A DNA stretch of 64,000 nucleotides from Candidatus Thiocaldithrix dubininis. GTDB lineage: Bacteria; Pseudomonadota; Gammaproteobacteria; Thiotrichales; Thiotrichaceae. Below are positions 1 to 9,626 of this stretch, one piece after another. The translations under genes and the position numbers were made by a program. Below the pieces are notes generated by a model. It did not search any database and was not told the DNA's origin. It worked only from the letters and a program-made list of their open reading frames with translations. Where the stretch lies: the NCBI GenBank assembly GCA_029972135.1, contig CP124755.1:1054001-1118000 (forward strand). Direction: 5' to 3'. Position 1 is the first letter of the stretch; each line of letters begins with the position of its first letter.

Positions 1-288
1 GCCAGTAAAGCCAGCAAAAAAATTATCAATTAAGGGATGTTCAACAGGTTCAACTAAGGGTTCTACTTCTAAATTACGCTCAGCCACATACGCGACGCGC
101 CCATCCTGATCAATTAAAACGTGATACCACGGTTCATTGCGATTTGTATCGTCACTGCCCCCGTTTTTTTCATACCATTCTTCTGAGCCTTGAAAATCTG
201 GATCAACATCAAAAATAACGCCACGATAATTAAATGTGCGATGATGAATAACCTGACCTATTCCAAAGCTTGCAACTTTACAAGTCAT
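1..288 (-). CDS. hspQ: Heat shock protein HspQ (partial, cut by window edge)
   Basis: The first 96 codons are visible; the 3' end lies outside the window. The protein opens with a Lys-Val-Ala-Ser-Phe-Gly-Ile-Gly-Gln segment, followed by RGVIFDVDP and EPWYHVLIDQDG, and then YVAERNLE. This order is characteristic of the HspQ/YccV hemimethylated-DNA-binding-like family. In E. coli, HspQ is a small heat-shock-induced protein that acts as a specificity factor for Lon protease. The ATG at 288 is chosen because it gives the family N-terminus. The gene lies 51 nt downstream of cca on the same strand and may be read from the same transcript. Confidence 0.82.
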   Translation of the reverse strand, partial: MTCKVASFGIGQVIHHRTFNYRGVIFDVDPDFQGSEEWYEKNGGSDDTNRNEPWYHVLIDQDGRVAYVAERNLEVEPLVEPVEHPLIDNFFAGFTG

Positions 289-339
289 TCCAACAGAATC
301 CTCTATTTACTTACTGTTTCTGCCTTAGTGAATATGGGG

Positions 340-1587
340 TTATATGCGCTGAATATCAAGTGCTAGTTTTAATTGTTTTATGGCGGTAGTGCGTTCAGTT
401 TGTAAGCCTTGGCGAATGGCTAAGCCCTTAGCGCCTGTAGCAATAATATGTTGAACATCAACCGCTTGCGTGACTTGCAAATAGCGTAGCCATTGTTCAC
501 GTTGCGGATAGGCAGTATTTTCAAAGCCTAAACGTCCGCGTGAATCTGCTTCACACACTAATAAAACTTGTTGAAAACGCTCAGGTTTACGAAACGCATC
601 GCTACTTTCCAACACTTGCAAGATTTGTTCAGGCTCTAATTGAGACAATTTATGAATTTGCCCATGTTGTAACGCCATTTGTTCGGCTAATTCACGAAAA
701 CGACTCGGCACTTTTAAACGCTCGCTGACTTGTTTGACTAACTCAAAGCTGCGAAGTTCGTGCCCAGTATGTGAAGGTAATTGGGCATGGGGTGTTGTGC
801 CCTTACCAATATCGTGTAAAAGCGCTGCAAAGCGTAGCGCTACATCATGAGTTAATTGGCAAGCTTGTTGTAAAACTTTATAAGTATGTACCGCCGTATC
901 AATTTCTGGATGTGCTTCTGGGCGTTGTGGCACGCCATACAAGCGATCTAATTCGGGAAATAACCGTGCTAATGCACCGCATTGTTTTAAAACTGCAAAA
1001 AATTGCTCGGGTGCAGGTTCAGCTAAAGCTTTAACGGTTTCTTGCCAAACCCGCTCTGGCACTAAAGCATCCACTTCACCATTATTAACCATAGTTTGCA
1101 TAAGGTTTAAGGTATCAGGCGCTATCTGAAAGCCTAAGGGATAATAACGCGCATAAAAGCGGGCAATGCGTAAAATTCTAACAGGATCTTCTGCAAAAGC
1201 AGGTGAAACATGGCGTAAAATACGTGCTGCTAAATCCTGTTGACCACTATAATAATCAATAACTTGCCCGTTTTCATCTTCCGCTAAAGCATTAATCGTT
1301 AAATCACGCCGCCCTAAATCCTCCGCTAAGCTTACGCTCGGCTCAGTATAAAACTGAAAACCATGATATCCGTGGGCTGTTTTGCGTTCGGTACGAGCAA
1401 GCGCATATTCTTCATGCGTATCAGGATGCAAAAACACCGGAAAATCTTGACCGACAGGTTTAAAACCAAGGTTCAATAGATTCTCAGGCGTTGCACCTGT
1501 CACAACCCAATCACGATCTTTAACTGCTAAGCCTAAAAGACGGTCACGCACTGCGCCGCCTACAAGGAAAAACTTTATGGTTTGCAT
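340..1587 (-). CDS. cca: Multifunctional CCA-adding tRNA nucleotidyltransferase
   Basis: This 415-residue protein adds or repairs the 3' CCA of tRNAs using CTP and ATP. The N-terminal class II nucleotidyltransferase core shows GGAVRDRLLG (about residues 10-19) followed by KDRDWVV, the carboxylates that bind metal. A central tRNA head/neck region contains DLTINALAED and PVRILRIARF. A C-terminal HD phosphohydrolase domain carries LLHDIGKG (His/Asp near residues 258-259). This HD domain marks the long gammaproteobacterial form, which also has phosphatase activity. Length matches E. coli Cca (about 412). It is divergent from the HdeD-like gene, across a 190-nt gap. Confidence 0.95.
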   Translation of the reverse strand: MQTIKFFLVGGAVRDRLLGLAVKDRDWVVTGATPENLLNLGFKPVGQDFPVFLHPDTHEEYALARTERKTAHGYHGFQFYTEPSVSLAEDLGRRDLTINALAEDENGQVIDYYSGQQDLAARILRHVSPAFAEDPVRILRIARFYARYYPLGFQIAPDTLNLMQTMVNNGEVDALVPERVWQETVKALAEPAPEQFFAVLKQCGALARLFPELDRLYGVPQRPEAHPEIDTAVHTYKVLQQACQLTHDVALRFAALLHDIGKGTTPHAQLPSHTGHELRSFELVKQVSERLKVPSRFRELAEQMALQHGQIHKLSQLEPEQILQVLESSDAFRKPERFQQVLLVCEADSRGRLGFENTAYPQREQWLRYLQVTQAVDVQHIIATGAKGLAIRQGLQTERTTAIKQLKLALDIQRI

Positions 1588-1777
1588 ACAAACTCGATTT
1601 ATTTAATACAGACGAACACTATAGATAAACATATATACAAAGATAAACAATTAAAGGTTAACTAAAGCCCAATAAAAATAAATTTGTATTCTATACTAAA
1701 AGAGTGATTTTACTTACGTTTTTAGATCTATTAAAAGCGGTGGTAGGGTTTTAATTGTTTTATAAGGAGTAAAATAT

Positions 1778-2350
1778 ATGAGTTCATCATCTATTACGAG
1801 TAATTTCCCCGGTTTAGAACGCTGGTTTGGGGATATTAAACAAAATTGGGGTTGGTTGTTAGCATTAGGCATATTAATGATTGCAGCCGGGGTCGTAGGT
1901 TTTGGTGCAATTAACTCCGTTTCAGTGGTAACTACGATTTTCATCGGCTCATTAATGCTAGTTGCAGGGATTGCACAAATTATTCAAGCCTTTGCAGCAA
2001 AAGGCTGGAAAAGTGTCACTTTATTATTAGTGTTGGGTATTTTATATGTGGTTGCGGGTTATTTAACCTTGAAAGACCCAGAAACCGGTACAATGTCACT
2101 GACTTTAGTCTTAGGTATGACTTTAATTATTGCGGGCGCATTCCGTGTATATTTAGCTTTTCAATTAAAACCTATGTCTATTTGGGGATTGGTTTTATTC
2201 GGTGCCATTATTAGTATTATTCTAGGTGTTTTAATTTTAGCCAACTGGCCAAGTTCTAGTACTTATACGATTGGTACATTTGTGTGTGTAGATTTAATCG
2301 TTTCTGGTATTTCTTACATGGCTTTAGCTATTAGCATCAAAAACGCCTAA
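1778..2350 (+). CDS. HdeD family (DUF308) acid-resistance membrane protein
   Basis: This 190-residue integral membrane protein has about six hydrophobic helices arranged as two similar three-helix units. Typical phrases are LLALGILMIAAGVVGFG and ILYVVAGYLTLKDP, as in HdeD/DUF308 proteins. E. coli HdeD is linked to acid resistance at high cell density, but the molecular role of the family is unknown. The start is supported by a ribosome binding site (AAGGAG) about 8 nt upstream. The gene stands alone between cca (divergent) and sqr, and is followed by a strong hairpin. Family confidence is high; function confidence is low. Confidence 0.8.
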   Translation: MSSSSITSNFPGLERWFGDIKQNWGWLLALGILMIAAGVVGFGAINSVSVVTTIFIGSLMLVAGIAQIIQAFAAKGWKSVTLLLVLGILYVVAGYLTLKDPETGTMSLTLVLGMTLIIAGAFRVYLAFQLKPMSIWGLVLFGAIISIILGVLILANWPSSSTYTIGTFVCVDLIVSGISYMALAISIKNA

Positions 2351-2362
2351 TTTAGGCATACA

Positions 2363-2398
2363 AATGAGTAACTTTAATCTAATTTAGAGTTACTCATT
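2363..2398 (+). terminator. Hairpin downstream of the HdeD-like gene
   Basis: A perfect 11-bp stem (AATGAGTAACT at 2363-2373 with AGTTACTCATT at 2388-2398) starts 13 nt after the stop codon. It is AT-rich and followed only by a short T-rich stretch, so it is a probable rather than classical intrinsic terminator. Confidence 0.55.
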
Positions 2399-2528
2399 GT
2401 TTACTGCTTATTGCATCATGCTGCTTTATATTTATTTTTGCTTTACTTATCTTACTTTCTTCATTCGCTAATATGATGTTTTTGATACTATATTAGTTGT
2501 CTCTAATTTATTGATTCTTAACGATACG

Positions 2529-2557
2529 TTGACGCTCTACTTAATTTATGCTGTTAT
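2529..2557 (+). promoter_or_regulatory. Candidate sigma-70 promoter for sqr
   Basis: TTGACG (2529-2534), a 17-nt spacer, then TGTTAT (2552-2557), placed about 70 nt upstream of the sqr start. The -35 box is good and the -10 box is weak (4 of 6). This is the best candidate seen in the 275-nt gap between the HdeD-like gene and sqr. Confidence 0.4.
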
Positions 2558-2604
2558 GATGAATCTTAGAAATATCGCGCTAATTATTTCAAACACCCAT
2601 ATGA

Positions 2605-3897
<1,293 letters not shown>

Positions 3898-3928
3898 TAC
3901 ACTGAGCACTACGATGAGGCAATAACCA

Positions 3929-3955
3929 ATGGGAGGCAGTAGCCTCCCATTTTTC
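3929..3955 (+). terminator. Intrinsic terminator of sqr
   Basis: A 9-bp perfect stem (ATGGGAGGC / GCCTCCCAT) with an AGTA loop is followed by TTTTCTTT. It lies 31 nt after the sqr stop and immediately before nadC, so the two genes are separately transcribed. Confidence 0.88.
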
Positions 3956-3967
3956 TTTGAGGTGAAT

Positions 3968-4798
3968 ATGCAATTACCGAATGATATTTCACTAAGCGTA
4001 CAGCGTGCGTTAGCAGAAGATATTGGCACAGGTGATATCACTGCGGATTTAATTCCTGCTGATAAACAAGCCATTGCGACGGTTATAACCCGTGAACCGG
4101 CTGTGATTGCGGGAGTGGCGTGGGTGAATGAAGTATTTCAACAACTTGATTCCAGTGTTGTCCTTGATTGGCAAGTACAAGATGGCAGCCGGGTGCAAGC
4201 GAATGACGTTTTATTTACGATTCGCGGCAAGGCGCGTTCGATCTTAACGGGTGAACGTACCGCCTTAAATTTTCTGCAAACATTATCTGCAACTGCGACC
4301 GCGACTGCTAGCTATGTAGATTTAATCGCACACACCCGGTGTAAAGTACTGGATACACGCAAAACCTTACCCGGTTTACGCACCGCGCAAAAATACGCCG
4401 TGTTATGTGGTGGCGGGGTAAATCACCGGATAGGTTTGTATGATCGCGTATTGATTAAAGAAAATCACATTATGGCAGCAGGTTCAATTACTGCGGCTAT
4501 TCAACAAGCAAGGATTTTGCATCCGGGAATTTTGGTGGAAGTTGAAACCGAAAATCTTATTGAATTAGCAGAAGCACATAATGCCCGCGCCGATATTATT
4601 ATGTTGGATGATTATGACCTACCCAGTATGCGTGAAGCTGTTAAGTTGATTGCTGGCAAGATTCCCTTAGAAGCCTCTGGCGGTGTCAATAAAGAGACGA
4701 TTGTGGCGATTGCTGAAACAGGCGTGGATTATGTGTCGATTGGTGAAATTACCAAACATGTGAAAGCCATTGATTTATCCATGAGATTGCAAAAATGA
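3968..4798 (+). CDS. nadC: Nicotinate-nucleotide pyrophosphorylase (quinolinate phosphoribosyltransferase)
   Basis: NadC converts quinolinate and PRPP to nicotinate mononucleotide in de novo NAD synthesis. The 276-residue protein shows the family signatures [13 protein letters not shown] near the N-terminus, [38 protein letters not shown] and LEASGGVN, in family order. An upstream in-frame ATG at 3929 lies inside the sqr terminator stem, so the ATG at 3968 is chosen. It has GAGGT 6 nt upstream and gives the usual N-terminus. The stop overlaps the lptM start (ATGA), suggesting translational coupling. Confidence 0.95.
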   Translation: MQLPNDISLSVQRALAEDIGTGDITADLIPADKQAIATVITREPAVIAGVAWVNEVFQQLDSSVVLDWQVQDGSRVQANDVLFTIRGKARSILTGERTALNFLQTLSATATATASYVDLIAHTRCKVLDTRKTLPGLRTAQKYAVLCGGGVNHRIGLYDRVLIKENHIMAAGSITAAIQQARILHPGILVEVETENLIELAEAHNARADIIMLDDYDLPSMREAVKLIAGKIPLEASGGVNKETIVAIAETGVDYVSIGEITKHVKAIDLSMRLQK

Positions 4799-4914
4799 AA
4801 TACGCCTGCTTATGCTTGATTAGCGTTTTATGCTTAAGCGCTTGTGGTAATAAAGGCCCTTTGTATTTACCAGAGCAAGCGCCAGACCAACCCAAACAGG
4901 AAAAAACTCAATAA
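4795..4914 (+). CDS. lptM: Small lipoprotein LptM (YifL-like)
   Basis: This 39-residue lipoprotein has a short hydrophobic signal peptide ending in a lipobox (LSAC). The mature part begins [10 protein letters not shown], the diagnostic motif of LptM/YifL. In E. coli, LptM assists disulfide maturation of the LptD-LptE lipopolysaccharide translocon at the outer membrane. The start overlaps the nadC stop by 4 nt, and lysA begins 1 nt after its stop. The lptM-lysA order is a conserved gammaproteobacterial neighbourhood. The gene is short and easily missed by gene finders. Confidence 0.85.
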   Translation: MKYACLCLISVLCLSACGNKGPLYLPEQAPDQPKQEKTQ

Positions 4915-4915
4915 T

Positions 4916-6169
4916 ATGGATTATTTCAACTATAAAAACGGGCAGTTATATGCCGAAGCCTTACCCGTAGCGCAAATTGCGGCGCAATACCGCACCCCTT
5001 GTTATATCTATTCTCGCGCTACGTTAGAACGGCATTGGCACGCGTTCAATGATGCCTTTGGTACACAACCGCACTTAGTCTGTTATGCCGTCAAAGCCAA
5101 TTCTAACTTAGCAGTCTTAAATCTATTTGCCCGTTTAGGTTCTGGCTTTGACATTGTATCCGGTGGCGAATTAGAACGGGTTTTAAAAGCGGGCGGCGAT
5201 GCCAGTAAGGTGGTGTTTTCGGGGTTAGGCAAAACTGTTGCTGAAATTAAGCGGGCTTTAGAAGTCGGAATTCGTTGTTTCAATGTGGAATCCGAAGCGG
5301 AATTAGAACGGATTCAAGGCGTGGCGCAACAAGTCGGTAAGGTGGCGAATATTTCGCTACGTGTGAACCCCGATGTTGATGCGCAAACGCACCCGTATAT
5401 TTCAACGGGCTTAAAAGAAAATAAATTTGGTATTGAAATTGAGCGCGCCGAAGCGGTTTATGTGAAAGCCTCGCAACTCTCGCATTTAAAGGTAACGGGG
5501 ATTGATTGCCATATTGGTTCGCAATTATTAACCCTGTCGCCGTTTAAAGATGCTTTGCAACGGGTTTTAGCGTTAGCCGAGCGTTTACAAACTCACGGTA
5601 TTCAGATCAAGCATTTGGATATTGGCGGCGGCTTAGGCGTGCGTTATCGGGATGACCAACAAGCCCCCTTACCCGCCGAGTATATGGCGGAATTATTTAA
5701 CGATACCCGCTTAAAACAATATGAAATTTTTGTCGAGCCGGGGCGGGCGATTGCAGCGAATGCGGGCATTCTGGTAACAAAAGTGGAATTCTTAAAACCA
5801 TCTGAATATAAAAATTTCGCTATTGTCGACGCGGCAATGAATGATTTAATTCGCCCCGCTTTGTATAGCGCGTGGCAAGAGATTATTCCAGTGACACCGC
5901 GTACTGAAGGTGAAGCTTTGACCTATGATGTGGTGGGCCCTGTGTGTGAGACCGGCGACTTTTTGGGGAAAGAACGCGATTTGAATATTCAAGCAGGCGA
6001 TTTATTAGCCGTACGCTCGGCGGGTGCGTATGGCTTTGTGATGGCCTCTAATTACAATACGCGCCCCCGTGTTGCAGAATTAATGGTAGACGGTGAGCAA
6101 GTGTATGTGGTTCGTCAGCGTGAAACTTTCGACGATTTAGTGAAAGGCGAAAGTATTCTGCCGGTTTAA
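4916..6169 (+). CDS. lysA: Diaminopimelate decarboxylase
   Basis: LysA decarboxylates meso-diaminopimelate to L-lysine using pyridoxal phosphate. The 417-residue fold-type III protein shows CYAVKANSN, with the PLP-binding lysine, near residue 60. It also has HIGSQLL, the glycine-rich HLDIGGGLGVRY, FVEPGRAIAANAG and GPVCETGDFLG, which carries the active-site cysteine. A longer in-frame start exists upstream inside lptM, but the ATG at 4916 gives the normal N-terminus and follows AGGA about 14 nt upstream. The last 33 nt overlap the convergent NudL-like gene. Confidence 0.95.
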   Translation: MDYFNYKNGQLYAEALPVAQIAAQYRTPCYIYSRATLERHWHAFNDAFGTQPHLVCYAVKANSNLAVLNLFARLGSGFDIVSGGELERVLKAGGDASKVVFSGLGKTVAEIKRALEVGIRCFNVESEAELERIQGVAQQVGKVANISLRVNPDVDAQTHPYISTGLKENKFGIEIERAEAVYVKASQLSHLKVTGIDCHIGSQLLTLSPFKDALQRVLALAERLQTHGIQIKHLDIGGGLGVRYRDDQQAPLPAEYMAELFNDTRLKQYEIFVEPGRAIAANAGILVTKVEFLKPSEYKNFAIVDAAMNDLIRPALYSAWQEIIPVTPRTEGEALTYDVVGPVCETGDFLGKERDLNIQAGDLLAVRSAGAYGFVMASNYNTRPRVAELMVDGEQVYVVRQRETFDDLVKGESILPV

Positions 6170-6763
6170 GCATTCAACTAGCGATAGCACCATGCGTGCT
6201 GTCGCTCCCCATAACATTTCTCCCTGATAATCCTGAAAGTAAACGACAGGAATGGTTTCATCGCTACTGTCCATTAGGCGTTTGTAGCGTATATGATGAT
6301 TATCGGGGTTTGCTAACCAATTCAATGGCATAGTAAAACTATGCGCGACTTCATCGGGGCTGGGTTGTAAAGCATACGGCCAAGGCATGGTGGCGACTGT
6401 CGGCATAATCCGAAACTGGCTTACACTAAAATGCGGGCGTAATTGTCCCAACACGTTGACATCCTTGGGGTGAATGCCTAATTCTTCATAGGCTTCGCGT
6501 AGGGCGGTGTCAATTAGCGTTTGATCTTCCGGATCGTGCTTTCCCCCTGCAAAGGCGACTTGCCCGCTGTGCATATCGCCTACGTAATGCGGTCGGCGGA
6601 TAAATAATAAATGCCAAGCTTGTTCAATGCGTAAAAAGGGAATTAATACGCCTGCATCTCGATAAGCCATATGCGCTAAAGAGGGTACGTCGTAGCTAGA
6701 AGGCGACGGTGCTTGAAGGCTAGCGGCAATATCGGCAGGTGTTAGGTGATTTAAATCCAGCAT
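6137..6763 (-). CDS. nudL: CoA pyrophosphatase, NUDIX family (NudL-like)
   Basis: This 208-residue Nudix hydrolase probably cleaves coenzyme A or related nucleotides to phosphopantetheine and 3',5'-ADP. LLFIRRPHYVGDMHSGQVAF followed by AGGK corresponds to the UPF0035/CoA-pyrophosphatase signature. The Nudix helix reads TALREAYEELGI, with the metal-binding REXXEE glutamates. Its 3' end overlaps the convergent lysA by 33 nt. The symbol rests on family resemblance only; substrate specificity is inferred. Confidence 0.78.
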   Translation of the reverse strand: MLDLNHLTPADIAASLQAPSPSSYDVPSLAHMAYRDAGVLIPFLRIEQAWHLLFIRRPHYVGDMHSGQVAFAGGKHDPEDQTLIDTALREAYEELGIHPKDVNVLGQLRPHFSVSQFRIMPTVATMPWPYALQPSPDEVAHSFTMPLNWLANPDNHHIRYKRLMDSSDETIPVVYFQDYQGEMLWGATARMVLSLVECLNRQNTFAFH

Positions 6764-6931
6764 ACACAGCCTTTGTTATAAAAATTATGAGATCATATGT
6801 TAGGTTAACACGTTAAATTTAGGCTTGCTGAGGAAAAGCGGGATAGTATTCACTTAGAATAGCGGCTTTTCTGATGGAGGTTTGTTATGCTGTTAACCTA
6901 ACAATCGCTTAAGCTTATTGGGTTTGCCGCC

Positions 6932-7699
6932 ATGAACAAACGTTTTTCTTTCCTGCTGTTGACAGTAGGTGTAACCCTCGTTTCTCACAGTAGTTTGGCG
7001 GCAGAAATGCCACAATTTCCGCCGAGTTCGGAAGAGGAAGCCCTAGGTATAAAACCCTCGGTTGCGGCTAGTTCTGCTGCTAGTGCAACGGTAGCGCCAC
7101 CTACTACTATTGCAAGCAATTCCGCGCCTACTGCGCCGCCGAATCCACAAGTGAATCGAAGCGCGGCAGTTTCTACGCCTAATATGCCACCATCTTTACA
7201 GTTTCCACCTACGGCTAATCCCAATCGTCCACAAATGGCTTATCCAGCGGTCAATCAACCGTTGTATCCTTCTATGCCAGCGGCGAATGCTTATCCCACT
7301 TATGGTTATAACCCTTATGCGGCGCGGATGCCGACAGGTTATTATCCGCAATATCCGGCTATGCCTAGTTATGCACCTTACGGTATGTATAACGCTATGC
7401 CTTATCCGCGCCCACAACAGTTGCCAAGCTTGCGCCCGCCTGTGCCAATGCAGAATCAATCTAAGGAAAAGAAACCTTGGGGTGATACGCGTTACATTTG
7501 GCCAGATTTTTATACCGATTCCACCAATAAGTTTTGGGATAAAATGATCAATGCCCCTTCTGATATGGGCTATATGCCGGGCGGCTGGCGTTTTCCTTCC
7601 TTGAGTTCGCCAGACCCTGTGACTGTGGGGGATGCCGTTACTAATCAATTACCACCGATTATGGAAGAAGCCGGGCATTTCATGAATTTTGTGAAATAA
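6932..7699 (+). CDS. Exported Pro/Tyr-rich protein of unknown function
   Basis: I do not recognise this 255-residue protein. It has a clear Sec signal peptide (MNKRFSFLLLTVGVTLVSHS..., cleavage likely after SLAA near residue 24). A low-complexity region rich in Ala, Pro, Tyr and Asn follows (about 40-170). The C-terminal 75 residues are less repetitive and contain WGDTRYIWPDFYTDS and PGGWRFPSL. It is probably periplasmic or outer-membrane associated. No good Shine-Dalgarno sequence precedes the ATG at 6932. It sits just upstream of mltB, 68 nt apart, so the two may be cotranscribed and related to the cell envelope. Confidence 0.6.
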   Translation: MNKRFSFLLLTVGVTLVSHSSLAAEMPQFPPSSEEEALGIKPSVAASSAASATVAPPTTIASNSAPTAPPNPQVNRSAAVSTPNMPPSLQFPPTANPNRPQMAYPAVNQPLYPSMPAANAYPTYGYNPYAARMPTGYYPQYPAMPSYAPYGMYNAMPYPRPQQLPSLRPPVPMQNQSKEKKPWGDTRYIWPDFYTDSTNKFWDKMINAPSDMGYMPGGWRFPSLSSPDPVTVGDAVTNQLPPIMEEAGHFMNFVK

Positions 7700-7767
7700 T
7701 TGCCCGCTTAAGCGACTTGATCTTCAAACATGTTTAAAAATAGTTAACTAACTTAAAGGAGAGCTGG

Positions 7768-8976
7768 ATGCACTTGCTACGGAATGTCTTAACTTATAGC
7801 GCAGTCGCAACTTTAGCCTTAACGTTAGCGGCGTGTAGTAGCGCACCGCAAACCACTTCAGAAGAGGGAAGTAGCCCTAGTGCTCGCCCAACACCTAAAA
7901 GTCAGGGAAGTGGACGAGCGCAGGGTTATGGGCAAATTAATCAGCAACCCACCCAGCCGCGTGTGCAACGGGGTGGCAGTAATGAAACGCCCAAAAACGT
8001 AAATTATGGCGGTCGCGGTAATGGCAATTATTCTGCGCAACAGTTAAGTGGGGATTTTGCAGGTAATCCGCAGTTATTAGCGTTTATTGAACGTATGACC
8101 CGCAATGGTTTTAGCCGTGAATACTTATATGGCGTGTTTTCACAAGTACGTAATCGTGATGCAGTGGCGCGTTTGTGGGCAAGCCCTGCCAGTGATGCCA
8201 ATCCGGGCGGTTGGTTAGCCTACCGTGCGAAGTTTGTAAACCCAGCGAATATTCAACGCGGTGCAGAATTCTGGCGGCAATATTCAGGGCCTTTACAACG
8301 AGCCCAACAAACCTATGGTGTTCCGGCTGAATATATCGTGGGAATTATGGGCGTTGAAACCCGTTGGGGGCGCATTATTGGCAAACATCGGGTAATTGAC
8401 GCGTTAACCACTTCGGCTTTAACCAATCAACGTCGTAGTGCGTTTTTCTTTGATGAATTAGCCAACTATATGCAAATGACACGTTCTGAGCGTATGGATC
8501 CACTCGAACCCGTGGGATCTTATGCGGGTGCGATGGGTTACGGTCAATTCATGCCAAGTAGCTTCCATTCCTATGCCGTGGACTTTGATGGCGATGGTAT
8601 TCGTGATTTATGGAATCCAGTCGATGCTATTGGCAGTATTGCCAACTATTTCCATAAAAACGGCTGGGTAGCGGGGACAGAAGTGGCTGTGCCTGCACAA
8701 GTTAGCACAGATGCCTATGCTTCTTTACCTGATGGCTTCAAAGTGAAATACAGCCTAGGTCAATTAGCCCAATATGGTATTACGCCAGCAGCGGGACGCG
8801 GTAATACGGGCGGTCGCACCTGTTTAGTTTGTTTAAGCCAAGTACCGGGTGGTCAGAAAGAACCTTGGATTGGTTATCAAAATTTCTACGCCATTACCCG
8901 CTATAATCGTAGCAACTACTATGCAATGGCGGTGCATCAATTAGCTGAAGCGGTACGTGCTCAAGTCGGCCGTTAA
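7768..8976 (+). CDS. mltB: Membrane-bound lytic murein transglycosylase B
   Basis: This 402-residue lipoprotein cleaves the glycan strands of peptidoglycan, forming 1,6-anhydro-muropeptides. A signal peptide ends in the lipobox TLAAC (Cys near residue 23), followed by a Ser/Gly/Gln-rich linker to about residue 90. The catalytic domain shows VPAEYIVGIMGVETRWG, with the acid/base Glu typical of the SltB/MltB family. It also has SYAGAMGYGQFMPSSF, FDGDGIRDLWNP and a C-terminal YNRSNYYAMAVHQLA. AAAGGAGAG precedes the start. Confidence 0.93.
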   Translation: MHLLRNVLTYSAVATLALTLAACSSAPQTTSEEGSSPSARPTPKSQGSGRAQGYGQINQQPTQPRVQRGGSNETPKNVNYGGRGNGNYSAQQLSGDFAGNPQLLAFIERMTRNGFSREYLYGVFSQVRNRDAVARLWASPASDANPGGWLAYRAKFVNPANIQRGAEFWRQYSGPLQRAQQTYGVPAEYIVGIMGVETRWGRIIGKHRVIDALTTSALTNQRRSAFFFDELANYMQMTRSERMDPLEPVGSYAGAMGYGQFMPSSFHSYAVDFDGDGIRDLWNPVDAIGSIANYFHKNGWVAGTEVAVPAQVSTDAYASLPDGFKVKYSLGQLAQYGITPAAGRGNTGGRTCLVCLSQVPGGQKEPWIGYQNFYAITRYNRSNYYAMAVHQLAEAVRAQVGR

Positions 8977-8990
8977 TCCTCAGCATCTAA

Positions 8991-9020
8991 GGCTGGTTAT
9001 CAATAGATAGCCAGCTTTTT
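8991..9020 (+). terminator. Intrinsic terminator of mltB
   Basis: A 10-bp stem (GCTGGTTATC / GATAGCCAGC, one G-U pair) with a short AATA loop is followed by TTTTT. It overlaps the last codon of the convergent Uma2 gene. Confidence 0.85.
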
Positions 9021-9591
9021 AGGCTAAACCTACTTGTTGGCGAATGCGGCGGTAAATCTGTTCAACCGCTAATGTCAAATCCACAGATTCCAGTTTTAGC
9101 ATATCGCCTGCATAATAATATTCCGCTTGCCAATTAGTGCGTCGCCGAAATAACTGTAAATGCGGTGTATCCTGCGACACAATCACATACTCCCGCAAAC
9201 TGGGAACGGAACTATAGTTTGCCAGTTTTTCGCCTAAATCCGTGCGTTGTGTGGAAGGTGACAACACTTCAATTAATAAAATGGGTTGTTGGCGATAATA
9301 CGCGCTTTCTTCCTGAGTATCACAAGCCACCATAACATCGGGATAATACGCAAACTGTTTATCCTGCTGCTTAATGACCAGTTTCATATCCGACATAAAC
9401 ACATGACAAGGTGGCTCGGTATTCGCATGTAATGCAGCAAATAATTCCCCTGCCAACAAATTATGTGCAGCACTTGCACCGCTCATGGCATAAATTTGTC
9501 CATCTACATATTCATGCCGTATTTCTGTATCTTGTTCCGTGTTTAAATAATCATCGAAATGGGTAAATTCATATTTAAAAGCATGTGACAT
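9019..9591 (-). CDS. Uma2 family (DUF820) nuclease-like protein
   Basis: This 190-residue protein has the PD-(D/E)XK-type arrangement of Uma2/DUF820 proteins. It begins with HEYVDGQIYAMSGAS, then YYPDVMVACD with the metal-ligand Asp, and ILLIEVLSPSTQRTDLGEKLANY with Glu on the next strand. Uma2 genes are abundant in cyanobacteria and filamentous sulfur bacteria, often near mobile DNA; their role is not settled. The ATG at 9591 is used because GGAGG lies 7 nt upstream, rather than the TTG 12 nt earlier. Confidence 0.85.
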   Translation of the reverse strand: MSHAFKYEFTHFDDYLNTEQDTEIRHEYVDGQIYAMSGASAAHNLLAGELFAALHANTEPPCHVFMSDMKLVIKQQDKQFAYYPDVMVACDTQEESAYYRQQPILLIEVLSPSTQRTDLGEKLANYSSVPSLREYVIVSQDTPHLQLFRRRTNWQAEYYYAGDMLKLESVDLTLAVEQIYRRIRQQVGLA

Positions 9592-9626
9592 GAGATCCTC
9601 CAAAAGATGGGCTATGCCTACTGCTA

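Noticed and set aside
3929..3967. Extended nadC start ([13 protein letters not shown])
   Set aside because: The codons lie inside the sqr terminator hairpin; the ATG at 3968 has a proper ribosome binding site.
7196..7648. 150-codon open frame on the minus strand
   Set aside because: Antisense to the Pro/Tyr-rich exported protein; Ile/Arg/His-rich composition is typical of a shadow frame.
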